From a virus, in the IMG/VR virus record IMGVR_UViG_3300001847_000332, positions 1 to 64,000 of that record: a DNA stretch of 64,000 bases, one strand, 5' to 3'. Position numbers and translations under genes: made by a program. Shown one piece after another: positions 57,101 to 64,000 of this stretch; the first letter of the stretch is position 1, and each line of letters opens with the position of its first letter. The notes beneath the pieces were generated by a model. It saw only the letters and a program-made list of their open reading frames with translations. It had not been told where the DNA came from and did no database searches.

Positions 57101-60100
57101 CTTTACCCACTGTCGCCGCATGCGATTCAGCTGTTTCACGGTTGCGCAAGGATTCAATCACTTCCTTGGCGGACGCGCCTTTAGTCGTCTGCAGCCACTG
57201 TTCGTACTCAGTTTTGATGGCAGCTTTAACATCGCTCGAAGCATTGTCGTACGACACGCGCTGAATGAGATGCCCCAACTCATGCGCAATGGTTTCCAGC
57301 GTACGCGCTTCGGACAATCCGGGGCGGAGCGAAATGTAAAAACTGTCGCGCTTGGGGCCGTACGCGCGAAGTGACCCGTCCTCGCCGGGGTCCATACCCG
57401 CGGATTGGGCGGAGGCATACTCCGCGTACAGCTTGTACTTATCAATAGCCCCTTCGGCTTTGACATCTTCCGGGTGCAACAAAAACACCTTGATGTCGCC
57501 AAGCCCAAGGTCTTGCATGAGTGCTGCCAAGTAGCCCGAATAGCGGCTGTCCACCGTTTCGCTGGCGACAACATTACTCTTGGCGTTGGTAAACGGCCCA
57601 TCCGGGTTTGCTCGCAAGTTAGCCGCTTCTTCCGCAACCAAACGAGCTTTGGCAGCTCTAAGGCGCTTGGCAAGCTCAGGCGAAAGTTTGCTATCGAGCA
57701 GTTTGGAATCTACATCTATCCGATACCGTCCGGTCAGTTCTACCGGGGCATAAACGTACTGCCCCGTTAGAGCACTAAACCCGCGAAGCAATGCTCCTTC
57801 TTCATCGGAGTACACCACTTTGCCAGCGACATCTGGCTCAAACTTGGTAGCCCATTCCGGGTGCTTGTCGCTTTCCCCAAACACAGCGGACGGCTCTTCA
57901 ACTTCCGTGGGCTTAGCAACAACCGGCTCCGCTTTACGCTTAGCTTCTTTTTTTGCTTTGGCTTCTTCCGCCTTTTTGGCAACGGCAGCTTCACGCTCGG
58001 CTTTAGCTTTTTCAGCCTTGGCTTTCTTGGCAGTGGCAGCTTCGGCTTTAGATGTTCTTAGGTCCGTAATCTTATTGCCCGCGTGCATACCTGCGTAGGC
58101 TTCATACCCGGGTACATCTTCCCGCGATTGCCACAATTCCAGCGGATACCGCCCAACAGCGGGTTCGGTATGATACGGAATGTTTTTGTTTGTATCCGAG
58201 GTGCCAAATTTTCCGGTTTTTGGGGTAGCCCAAACCAAAGTGGCAAGCCCGTTTTTCAAGACAACTCGGGCGTTTTTCATGTCAGATACGCCAGCCGCGC
58301 TTAACCTTGAGGCATCCGCATCAAGGTAGATTGTTTTTACACTGCGCGGCTTAGCCCCAAAGTCTCCTTCATGTCCGACATCGGCACGGGCGGCCTTGGT
58401 CCGTAGGGTTGTGCCGTCCGCGTACACCTTATAGGTAGACCCTTTGGCTGTAGTAAATTCTGCGGTATGTGGTTCTAGTGCAGGGGCAGGCTTGCCTTCA
58501 AGCTCAACTGCTGCTGGAGCAACTCGTCCAGCAGGTACCACTCCACGTCCGACAGACTCTCCAGCTCTGGGGGCAGGGGTTGCGGGCGGTGCGACTGCAG
58601 GCTCGCTAGGTACGCCCACGCGAGGCTTACCTTCTCCGGGGGCAGGTCTAAATGCAGGTACTGCTGGTTGTGGGAAGAGCGCATCAAACACCTCCGCTTT
58701 GGAAGAACCTTCCGTGAGTTTAAGGGCCTTGCGGGCTTCCGGCGCGGCCGCAGGTGCCATCTCCGTCAGCTTGCGCAGGAACGGTCGGTTCTTAGCATTG
58801 GCTGCCCACGTCAACGTTTCGGGCCGTACGCCGGCTTCCGTGAGTTTGTTGATGGTTGGCTGGAGTTCCGCCGGTACAGCGCGTTTAGGCGCCAGCGTAG
58901 GTTCCGGCACAGGTTCAGTTGGCGCCGACACTTCCGCTTCCGGCGCCGTAAAATCCAGCCGTTGCTGCCCACGCCGTTCCATCTGCTCCGCGGTCAACGG
59001 TGCGGTGGGAGCAGCTTCTTCAGCTTTGGCTTTCTTGATCCCGGCTTCTTTGAGTTCTGTAGGCGTGAACAACCTACCCTGCCCGGCAGCGGTATACCCG
59101 CGCGGAGTGAGCGCCGCACGGAGCGGCTGGATGCGATCTTTTAGTTCTGCAAGCCGCTCTTTTAGCTGCGCCGTTTGGGGGGATAACTCTTTAAGCCGTT
59201 TGAATTCCTGTTCATAATCACTTAACGTACGCGCGTCTTCCAACGGCAACTGCAATTGTTCCGCAGGAGGCGCAACTTCCGCCGGAATAGGCTCTGCCGG
59301 AGCCGCCGCTTCTTTGGGCCGTTTAATGCCCGCTAACTCTTCAGGCGAAAACAGCTGCGCTTGCCCCTCCACGGTATAGCCCCGCGGTGCCGCGGCTTCC
59401 TGTGCTTCCTTAGCACGTGCTGCCAGCACACGCTGCTGCGCTTCTTCTCGAGCCCGTGCTGCAGGCTCAGCCCGTGCGCCACCACGCAAGCCGCTAACCG
59501 CGCCAACACCGCCACCCAACCCGGCAGCACCCAGCGCTGCCATAGCCCCAGTCTCACCCAGCTTCTCAGTCAGGCGCTGTGTGGGGTCAATCGTACGCAG
59601 GGCAATGTTCTCGGCCAGCCGGCCGCCAACTTCTTCAGGGATTTCACCTAAGGTCTCACCTGCGGCTGTGCTGACCGCACCTCGAAACACTCCGGGGGCG
59701 GCTCTACCAGCAAGCGCCTCCTCAAGGCGGCTAGCCCCGGGCAGGTTCTGCGCCAACCATGAAATAACGCCTGCGCTAGCCCCAGCACCACGGGCGAGGT
59801 TGATAGCTTGTGCAGCAGCTTCCGGCTCCGGCGTGCCTTGCCTCACCAGTTTGTCATACGCTGCGGCATAGGTATCCGCCCCGATGTCCGCGCCTTGCAT
59901 AGCCGCGCCTACGCCTTTAGCGGCAACTGCCCCGGCTTTGATCGCCGCTTCGCGAGCGGCAACTTCCTCAACGCCTTTGGCCAGCCCACGCCGCAATGCA
60001 GCGCGACCTACACCAGCCGCGGCTCCGCCCGGAACAATAAGCTGGGGAGCTTGCTTGGCAAGGAACCCTAGCAACAACCCCGGATCAGTTACCGTTTCTC

Positions 60101-60485
60101 CAAGGGCTGTACCGAAAGCCTGCAGCTCCCCAGTCTTTTCCGCTTCAGCAATCTTGGCAGCACGCGCAGCTTCTCGAGCTTTATAGCCGGGCGACATAGC
60201 TTCTTCCGCGGCTTTCTCTGTGCGCTTACCCCAGCCATACAGCCCCGTCTCGCCAAAGTCGCCAGTGGCCAGCCCATACAACTGCCCCGGAAACTGCGCT
60301 AGTGCGCCAATGCCGCCTTTGAACTGCTTGCCAATGTCGGACACAGCTTCGCCAGTTGTGCGCTCGGTCGATGCAGGTTTGGCTCCTTGCTTATGGGTTG
60401 TATACGCCCATTGCCAAGCGGTGTTTTCATCAGGGGCATCTACTTCATACTCAGCCCCTTCAACGGTCACGTCATATGTCGGCAT
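54165..60485 (-). CDS. Giant polyvalent virion protein, HELGH zincin
   Basis: A 2106-residue protein, like those injected with phage DNA. The N terminus (VEGAEYEVDAPDENTAWQWA) is frequent in such proteins. Gly/Ala-rich hydrophobic segments lie near residues 130-330. Two related motifs (RGYTVEGQAQLFSPEEL, RGYTAAGQGRLFTPTEL) and a long Ala/Glu/Lys part follow. IAHELGHLIQRV puts H-E-L-G-H at 1068-1072, a zinc peptidase motif. A C-terminal block near 1770-1850 (LYALANTGDDEYEKQDLRTR, LPVPSDMAALFKVPVE) matches the LPD38-type domain of large polyvalent proteins. It probably aids DNA ejection or acts in the host cell. Confidence 0.85.
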   Translation of the reverse strand: MPTYDVTVEGAEYEVDAPDENTAWQWAYTTHKQGAKPASTERTTGEAVSDIGKQFKGGIGALAQFPGQLYGLATGDFGETGLYGWGKRTEKAAEEAMSPGYKAREAARAAKIAEAEKTGELQAFGTALGETVTDPGLLLGFLAKQAPQLIVPGGAAAGVGRAALRRGLAKGVEEVAAREAAIKAGAVAAKGVGAAMQGADIGADTYAAAYDKLVRQGTPEPEAAAQAINLARGAGASAGVISWLAQNLPGASRLEEALAGRAAPGVFRGAVSTAAGETLGEIPEEVGGRLAENIALRTIDPTQRLTEKLGETGAMAALGAAGLGGGVGAVSGLRGGARAEPAARAREEAQQRVLAARAKEAQEAAAPRGYTVEGQAQLFSPEELAGIKRPKEAAAPAEPIPAEVAPPAEQLQLPLEDARTLSDYEQEFKRLKELSPQTAQLKERLAELKDRIQPLRAALTPRGYTAAGQGRLFTPTELKEAGIKKAKAEEAAPTAPLTAEQMERRGQQRLDFTAPEAEVSAPTEPVPEPTLAPKRAVPAELQPTINKLTEAGVRPETLTWAANAKNRPFLRKLTEMAPAAAPEARKALKLTEGSSKAEVFDALFPQPAVPAFRPAPGEGKPRVGVPSEPAVAPPATPAPRAGESVGRGVVPAGRVAPAAVELEGKPAPALEPHTAEFTTAKGSTYKVYADGTTLRTKAARADVGHEGDFGAKPRSVKTIYLDADASRLSAAGVSDMKNARVVLKNGLATLVWATPKTGKFGTSDTNKNIPYHTEPAVGRYPLELWQSREDVPGYEAYAGMHAGNKITDLRTSKAEAATAKKAKAEKAKAEREAAVAKKAEEAKAKKEAKRKAEPVVAKPTEVEEPSAVFGESDKHPEWATKFEPDVAGKVVYSDEEGALLRGFSALTGQYVYAPVELTGRYRIDVDSKLLDSKLSPELAKRLRAAKARLVAEEAANLRANPDGPFTNAKSNVVASETVDSRYSGYLAALMQDLGLGDIKVFLLHPEDVKAEGAIDKYKLYAEYASAQSAGMDPGEDGSLRAYGPKRDSFYISLRPGLSEARTLETIAHELGHLIQRVSYDNASSDVKAAIKTEYEQWLQTTKGASAKEVIESLRNRETAESHAATVGKEVEAKLLSPYWTSFSEWFADNVSKWATTDERPVSVVEKFFKSVADKLRALVAAVTGQRFAPAKSVAEFLNNMGPAKPVVWSGTVDTTAQPSRAVSPTEGIAEKSELMKDQPGPAGRMIRSASRIFLEKDDVPFVTRFRTEIADAYASVVNRLNILFDGNVRDNITGLTNPELLIRQAADAEKMFNAFIENGDMEKDATLGEWVVKRTKNVSSIADVLAAVKNWGDAKGMTFEQAYAETSKMMEAVRLNEMVKVNKAEKEAVFPIHKLAKADPRSAEEQIAIALRGLEANPEVKEILKMMDQQRFHMIDKLVSVGRISKEVADQWKEASGYVPFDRIDKFFDKFTPKRSAGRGLAQLGSLPMFKGTTRMEVGNVVDNHAKLMTWMLKQTLRQDANATTLKLLADIGQAKELGYTKSGLTNPNNVVAAYRNGREYYYEVRSHWDMRAFKDMQGPKMAITKVFAAVSQILRRIVTVMPPFVAKQVTDDIQRAFITSGVKHPSLLIIPAITNFLRIGTHELIFGKNHEFTKRFAEKGLVGEVDYNPSNPTEVALFNLGYSKRKPLRELHHRLESLTRASDLAIRKAIYDRTIKESKDEALALTRAREFINFRRRGASQTIGSAVATIPFFNAYIQASDVLLRSMTGRGSASVDRRTAARLFWTQAAKMVGFSVLYALANTGDDEYEKQDLRTRSDNWIVGGKRLPVPSDMAALFKVPVETVISYMSRLDTPQEQLASEAVKSALSYAFTQYSPIGGRMTPVPQAVKPIIEGVLNYSFVTGRPLTGIYKANLPAGMQAVSSTSELAKAIGRWASETMGVEISPIVIDNTLRGYFGGAVPLSNMLTDQLINPGKIDRPLSQYWFIGQYLLPDVPTGPKEEFYDLVNKVAPYKRALDDLSKNDAERAVEYAKAHEAELTLAAMTNIALTQLAQQRQYITFLESPNGEREIPNSAERLKAKQEVEKMINEQLSWLREAKQIYLGKK

Positions 60486-60488
60486 CGG

Positions 60489-62312
60489 TTAGCCTTTCGT
60501 TTTTGGACGAACAGCACCCGGAGGGGCGGGAGGAACGGCGGCTCCGCCAGCAGAGGCGATTCCGGCGTTAGTCACCAAATCTTGTACGCTTTGTGGGGTA
60601 GCCAACGCGGCTTTTAGCAGTTGAACATGCCGTTTTTCTACTTCTCGCTGTCTAAACTGCTCTGGCGAAAGACCCGCTTTTTGTGCTTGTGTTTGCGCAA
60701 TAAATAACCCAGATTTAGGATCGGCTAAATCTTTCTCATACATTTTTTCCGCATCAAGCCTAATTTTTTCTTGTTGTGCCGGAGTCAAGGTATTTCGCGC
60801 AAGGTCTTTGATTTGAGCATTAAGTACTGCAATGTCCGCGCGAGTATCCGCCCCATACTTTGCAGCTTCATAAGAGCCAACGGTTTGCGCAGATTTACTA
60901 CGCTCTTCAAGCGCTTGCTTGCGTGCTTCCTCACCCTTGCCATAAGCCGTCTCGGCTTGAGTAATCTTGCCTGAAGCTTGAGCTTCACGAAGCTTCTGCA
61001 GCTGGTCCTCAAGTGCAGCGCGTGCGGTCATTTGCTCCTGTTGGTAGTTACGTCCAGCTCTGCCTGCGGAGCCCAACACTTCTCCGATAGTGCGCCCTTG
61101 AGCGCCTGACAACCATGCCCCCAGAGGGTCCTGCATCGCCTGTTGCTGACGCATGCGCTCCTGAAGCGCCTCGAGTCCTTGCTGCTGCACCTTAGCTTGT
61201 TCAGCGTAAAGCGGGTCAAAGCGTTTGGAATACGCTGCTTCGCGAGCAGTGGCTACATCTTCTGGTTTAACTCCAAGCGCTTCGGTTTGCGACTTTTCGA
61301 AGGCTTGTTGCAGCGCGGAGGGAGCTGCTTGTTGGCCCAAAGCTCCGGCAATGCCGGGTTGGGGGGCTGCCGGGCCAACGCCCGGAGCCATATTGGGAGC
61401 CCCAGCAGGTGCCGCACCTTCTCTGCGAGTAGGCAATTCCAAACCTGCTGAGATACCTGCTCCACCCGGCGCCGGCAAGGGACCTGCAGGAAGCGTCTGC
61501 GGTCCGGGCACTAGGCCTTGAGGTTCGGTTGGCGGTGCTGCTTGCGCTTGCGGTGCGGGCTGTTCCGCAGGCTGTGCGGCTTGCGATTCAGTAGTTGGGC
61601 GGATTACCCCTTCAGCGGTACGCATTTTCCCAGTAACAAACGCTTCTGGATTAGCTTTGAACGCCGCAAACAGTTGGGGGTTATCAACCAGCTCGCGATA
61701 GTTTGACTGAATATATTTACGAACCGCGGTTTTTACGTCGTATTGTTCAGCCGGCAACGTGAATGCGCCTTGGAAGGGCCCAAGGTCGTACTGAGCTTGG
61801 ATACCCGCGAGCTCTTCTCTACGCCTACGCCGAGCTTCTTCTTCTGCAGATGGAGGCGCAACGCTGAACAACGATTTAAGCCCGCGCGTAAACGCTGTTT
61901 CATCGCTTTTTACTTCGGAACCGCCCGGACCTGCAAACGCCACGATGCCGCCCGAGGCCATAGCTTGCGCTGGCATCATGTTAGGGGACGGAGCTTGGGC
62001 GATGCCGGTCTGTGCAGCACGCTGCAGGTTCTCGCGTTGCTGCTGGGCTTGCTGCTGGGCCACTTGGCCCACGCGCTGCGCGACTTCTTGCTTGGTCATG
62101 TCGAGCACTTGCTGCTCGCGTTGTTGGGCCACCGTGGGCATCTGGCCCGGAGCGCCCATTTGCATCTGCCGAGCGGCGGCTTCTTTTTCAGATTTAAGCT
62201 TCTGCAAAGCCAATAGGTCGATGAGCTGCTGAGACTGGGCGTAACGCTGCATCAGCGCTTGCGGGTTGCCACGATAGGCATCCATACGATTTTGGATTTC
62301 TTGATCGATCAT
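60489..62312 (-). CDS. Internal virion protein, Gln-rich
   Basis: A 607-residue protein. It starts with a helical Gln-rich segment (IDQEIQNRMDAYRGNPQALM, EQQVLDMTKQEVAQRVGQVA) and then MASGGIVAFAGPGGSE, a motif common in podovirus-like internal proteins. A Pro/Ala-rich linker (about 245-330) precedes a coiled C-terminal half (KVQQQGLEALQERMRQQQAM, ARKQALEERSKSAQTVGSYE). AAGGA precedes the ATG. A role in the ejection complex with the giant protein is inferred from position. Confidence 0.78.
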   Translation of the reverse strand: MIDQEIQNRMDAYRGNPQALMQRYAQSQQLIDLLALQKLKSEKEAAARQMQMGAPGQMPTVAQQREQQVLDMTKQEVAQRVGQVAQQQAQQQRENLQRAAQTGIAQAPSPNMMPAQAMASGGIVAFAGPGGSEVKSDETAFTRGLKSLFSVAPPSAEEEARRRRREELAGIQAQYDLGPFQGAFTLPAEQYDVKTAVRKYIQSNYRELVDNPQLFAAFKANPEAFVTGKMRTAEGVIRPTTESQAAQPAEQPAPQAQAAPPTEPQGLVPGPQTLPAGPLPAPGGAGISAGLELPTRREGAAPAGAPNMAPGVGPAAPQPGIAGALGQQAAPSALQQAFEKSQTEALGVKPEDVATAREAAYSKRFDPLYAEQAKVQQQGLEALQERMRQQQAMQDPLGAWLSGAQGRTIGEVLGSAGRAGRNYQQEQMTARAALEDQLQKLREAQASGKITQAETAYGKGEEARKQALEERSKSAQTVGSYEAAKYGADTRADIAVLNAQIKDLARNTLTPAQQEKIRLDAEKMYEKDLADPKSGLFIAQTQAQKAGLSPEQFRQREVEKRHVQLLKAALATPQSVQDLVTNAGIASAGGAAVPPAPPGAVRPKTKG

Positions 62313-62322
62313 GGCTTAGTCC

Positions 62323-63180
62323 TTACTTGGCAGGTGTTGTGCTGGGGAACAGCATGTCATACAGCTGACGAATACCGCCGGCGCTCTGCAGAATCTCTGC
62401 CAGCGCGCTAGGCTGCTGGTATGTAGTGGTCTGAGCTTGAAGTGGCAGCCCTTGGAGCAGCGATTGTTGATACTGCACCTGCTTGTACGGGAAGTCGCGT
62501 TCTTCCTCGAACGCTGCTTTCTCCGCAGCGATGCCTTCGCCTGTGATGCCGCGCTGGACTCCACCAAGTTCAGCTTGTTTAGCCAGCAACCCAAGGCCGT
62601 ACTGATTGGCTTGGTTCCGCGCCTCCATCTGGCGCTGCTGCTCGACGTTGAACTGCTGTTGGCCTTGCTCATATGCACGCTGATAGCCTTGGCCGGTGAT
62701 GTTAGCCAAGTTCTGCAACAGGTTGCGGTTGCCCTCCGACTCCATCACCGCTTGGCGGCTGCCGCCGTAGGCACCGGCCTTGGTCAGCCGTGCGGCATCC
62801 TGTATGCGCTGAATCTGCGCTTGGCGGCGGGCTTCGTCAATCTGCGGCTGCAAGGAAGCCTGCAGGTAAGGGCTCATGTACTGCTGCGCAGTGCCTTGAG
62901 CGGTAAACGTGCCCGGCTGATAGGCCCCCATCTGCTGAGGTACAGCAAGCCCAGCAAGCCCTTGGAACGCCTGCTGCTGCAGCTGGCTAGCGCCCGCAGT
63001 AAGGGGGCCTTCGTAGGCTTGATACGGCGTGCTGGCCAGAGCCTGCCCTTTGCCAAGCATGCTAGTTACATAAGGCCCAACCCAGTTGGACAAAGAGGAT
63101 TCAGTGCCGACCGGCAACTGCGTAGTAGTGCCGGTACCGGTGGTGCCGGTGGATGTAGTCGTAGGAGTCGTGGTCGCCAT
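62323..63180 (-). CDS. DNA-ejection-type virion protein
   Basis: A 285-residue protein. After a Thr-rich start (TTTPTTTSTGTTGTGTT) come YVTSMLGKGQALASTPYQAY, YMSPYLQASLQPQIDEARRQ, GAYGGSRQAVMESEGNRNLL and LANITGQGYQRAYEQGQQQF. The YMSPYxQ..iDxARR....A.aGAyGGSRqAv pattern is typical of internal virion or tail-associated proteins of podovirus-like phages. Position among internal proteins supports the call. Confidence 0.78.
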   Translation of the reverse strand: MATTTPTTTSTGTTGTGTTTQLPVGTESSLSNWVGPYVTSMLGKGQALASTPYQAYEGPLTAGASQLQQQAFQGLAGLAVPQQMGAYQPGTFTAQGTAQQYMSPYLQASLQPQIDEARRQAQIQRIQDAARLTKAGAYGGSRQAVMESEGNRNLLQNLANITGQGYQRAYEQGQQQFNVEQQRQMEARNQANQYGLGLLAKQAELGGVQRGITGEGIAAEKAAFEEERDFPYKQVQYQQSLLQGLPLQAQTTTYQQPSALAEILQSAGGIRQLYDMLFPSTTPAK

Positions 63181-63187
63181 TCTTAAC

Positions 63188-63994
63188 TCACTTGGGAAGG
63201 AATTTATTGGGGTTGATCTGTTTGCCCTGTTGTTTTGTGCCGGTGCGGGCTTTACGGATGCGATCCATCATCTCGTACAACCGCTGCGCACCCGCTTCCG
63301 AATTGCCATTCCCGAGATGGCTTACCACGTCTGCAGGGACCACAAATTCGCCGTCGCTAAGTTTGGCAGGTTGCTTGCCGTCAATATGCGCGGGTACTTC
63401 GTCCGCCATACCATCGGTCTTACCGCCCAGATAATACCCGCCTGTGATTCCACCTTCAGCATATTGAGGTGCGGGTCGCGCAGCATTGAGCTGGGCGAGT
63501 CCTGCGGCTTGCTGCGCGGCAGATTGTTGTGCCGCTGCTGCTTGCTCGGGCGCGACATATTGCACATCAGAGAAGTACCTACGGCCGCCAGCACCCGGGC
63601 GGTGGGCTCCAGACTGCGGAACCTGTTCGCGCACCGCGGTCAGCGCAGGGATTTTTCCTTGGTACCCGACTTTTTCTGCGGGCTTATTCATTTTTGTGCC
63701 GAGTAATCCGGCAAGGCCTCCGCCGATGGTGGCGATGTTTTTCCAATTCGGGTCCCCGGTTTTTTCATCAAAAAATACTTTGTTTCCAAACTTTTTGATT
63801 GCGGAAAAAATTCCGTCTAACCCTCCGGGAGTACTGACATCCCCTCCAGTAGCTGTGTTGGCGTACAAATAATCCAGCATTGGGCCGTACGATGTGCCGC
63901 TTGGCAGCGTTATATTAGACCAGTCAATGTTAGGCGTATCCGATCCATACACGGGAATTTGAATATCAAGGTTTGGGTTGTCTGGTGTAGACAT
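63188..63994 (-). CDS. Virion protein with DGxADxVPAxIDG motif
   Basis: A 268-residue protein. A GLAGLLGTKMNKPAEKVGYQ stretch contains a possible membrane-active helix. An Ala/Gln-rich middle is followed by AEGGITGGYYLGGKTDGMAD, then EVPAHIDGKQPAKLSDGEFV, VPADVVSHLGNGNSEAGAQR. This last cassette is widespread in phage internal or tape-measure-like proteins and is usually linked to ejection. It is the first gene at the right edge and probably follows others outside the window. Confidence 0.8.
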   Translation of the reverse strand: MSTPDNPNLDIQIPVYGSDTPNIDWSNITLPSGTSYGPMLDYLYANTATGGDVSTPGGLDGIFSAIKKFGNKVFFDEKTGDPNWKNIATIGGGLAGLLGTKMNKPAEKVGYQGKIPALTAVREQVPQSGAHRPGAGGRRYFSDVQYVAPEQAAAAQQSAAQQAAGLAQLNAARPAPQYAEGGITGGYYLGGKTDGMADEVPAHIDGKQPAKLSDGEFVVPADVVSHLGNGNSEAGAQRLYEMMDRIRKARTGTKQQGKQINPNKFLPK

Positions 63995-64000
63995 ATCGTA

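Overview
The window is most of one double-stranded DNA phage genome (Caudoviricetes). Its head and connector genes suggest a short-tailed, podovirus-like virion. I see no integrase, lysogeny repressor/excisionase pair, rRNA or host metabolic operon, so a lytic or unclassified phage, probably of an aquatic Gram-negative host, is the most economical reading. The host is an inference, not something the sequence proves. The standard bacterial code fits: TAA, TGA and TAG all end genes.

The layout is two transcriptional blocks diverging from about 30.25-30.64 kb. Minus strand, 30.25 kb down to 1: small-terminase candidate, large terminase, portal, GroES-like co-chaperonin, scaffold, a putative capsid-associated protein, Mu gpT-like major capsid protein, a terminator, a run of tiny basic proteins, connector/adaptor proteins, long repeat fibres with an embedded methyltransferase and glycosyltransferase, holin and GH108 endolysin, a P22 gp10-like stabilisation protein, and a proline/threonine-rich virion protein cut by the left edge. 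Minus strand, 64 to 54.165 kb: four virion proteins including a 2106-residue polyvalent protein with a HELGH zincin motif. If the genome is circular or terminally redundant, these two minus blocks join outside the window as one late operon.

Plus strand, 30.6-54.16 kb, is the early/middle block. It starts from several strong sigma70-type promoters and runs through many small overlapping genes joined by ATGA stop-start junctions. It includes a MoxR-type AAA+ ATPase with a metallopeptidase/VWA partner, an HTH-DUF3310 protein and a VRR-NUC nuclease. The replication core follows: family A DNA polymerase with 3'-5' exonuclease, Cas4-like Fe-S nuclease, HNH nuclease, SNF2 helicase, a zinc-cysteine protein with an acidic tail that may be the ssDNA-binding protein, and an AEP primase/DUF927 helicase. 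A tRNA-Thr(UGU) lies antisense just before the polymerase.

The most unusual signals are: (1) a 12-bp perfect palindrome TCTAACGTTAGA present 9 times exactly and 3 times with one mismatch, only in the plus-strand block and often next to start codons or promoters; (2) about 570 nt of dense, nested complementary helices without a convincing gene at 46.79-47.36 kb, a candidate large structured RNA; (3) an H-type pseudoknot whose last helix abuts the Shine-Dalgarno of the primase-helicase; (4) an amber codon exactly at the invariant Gln position of an 11-residue repeat that continues in frame after the stop.
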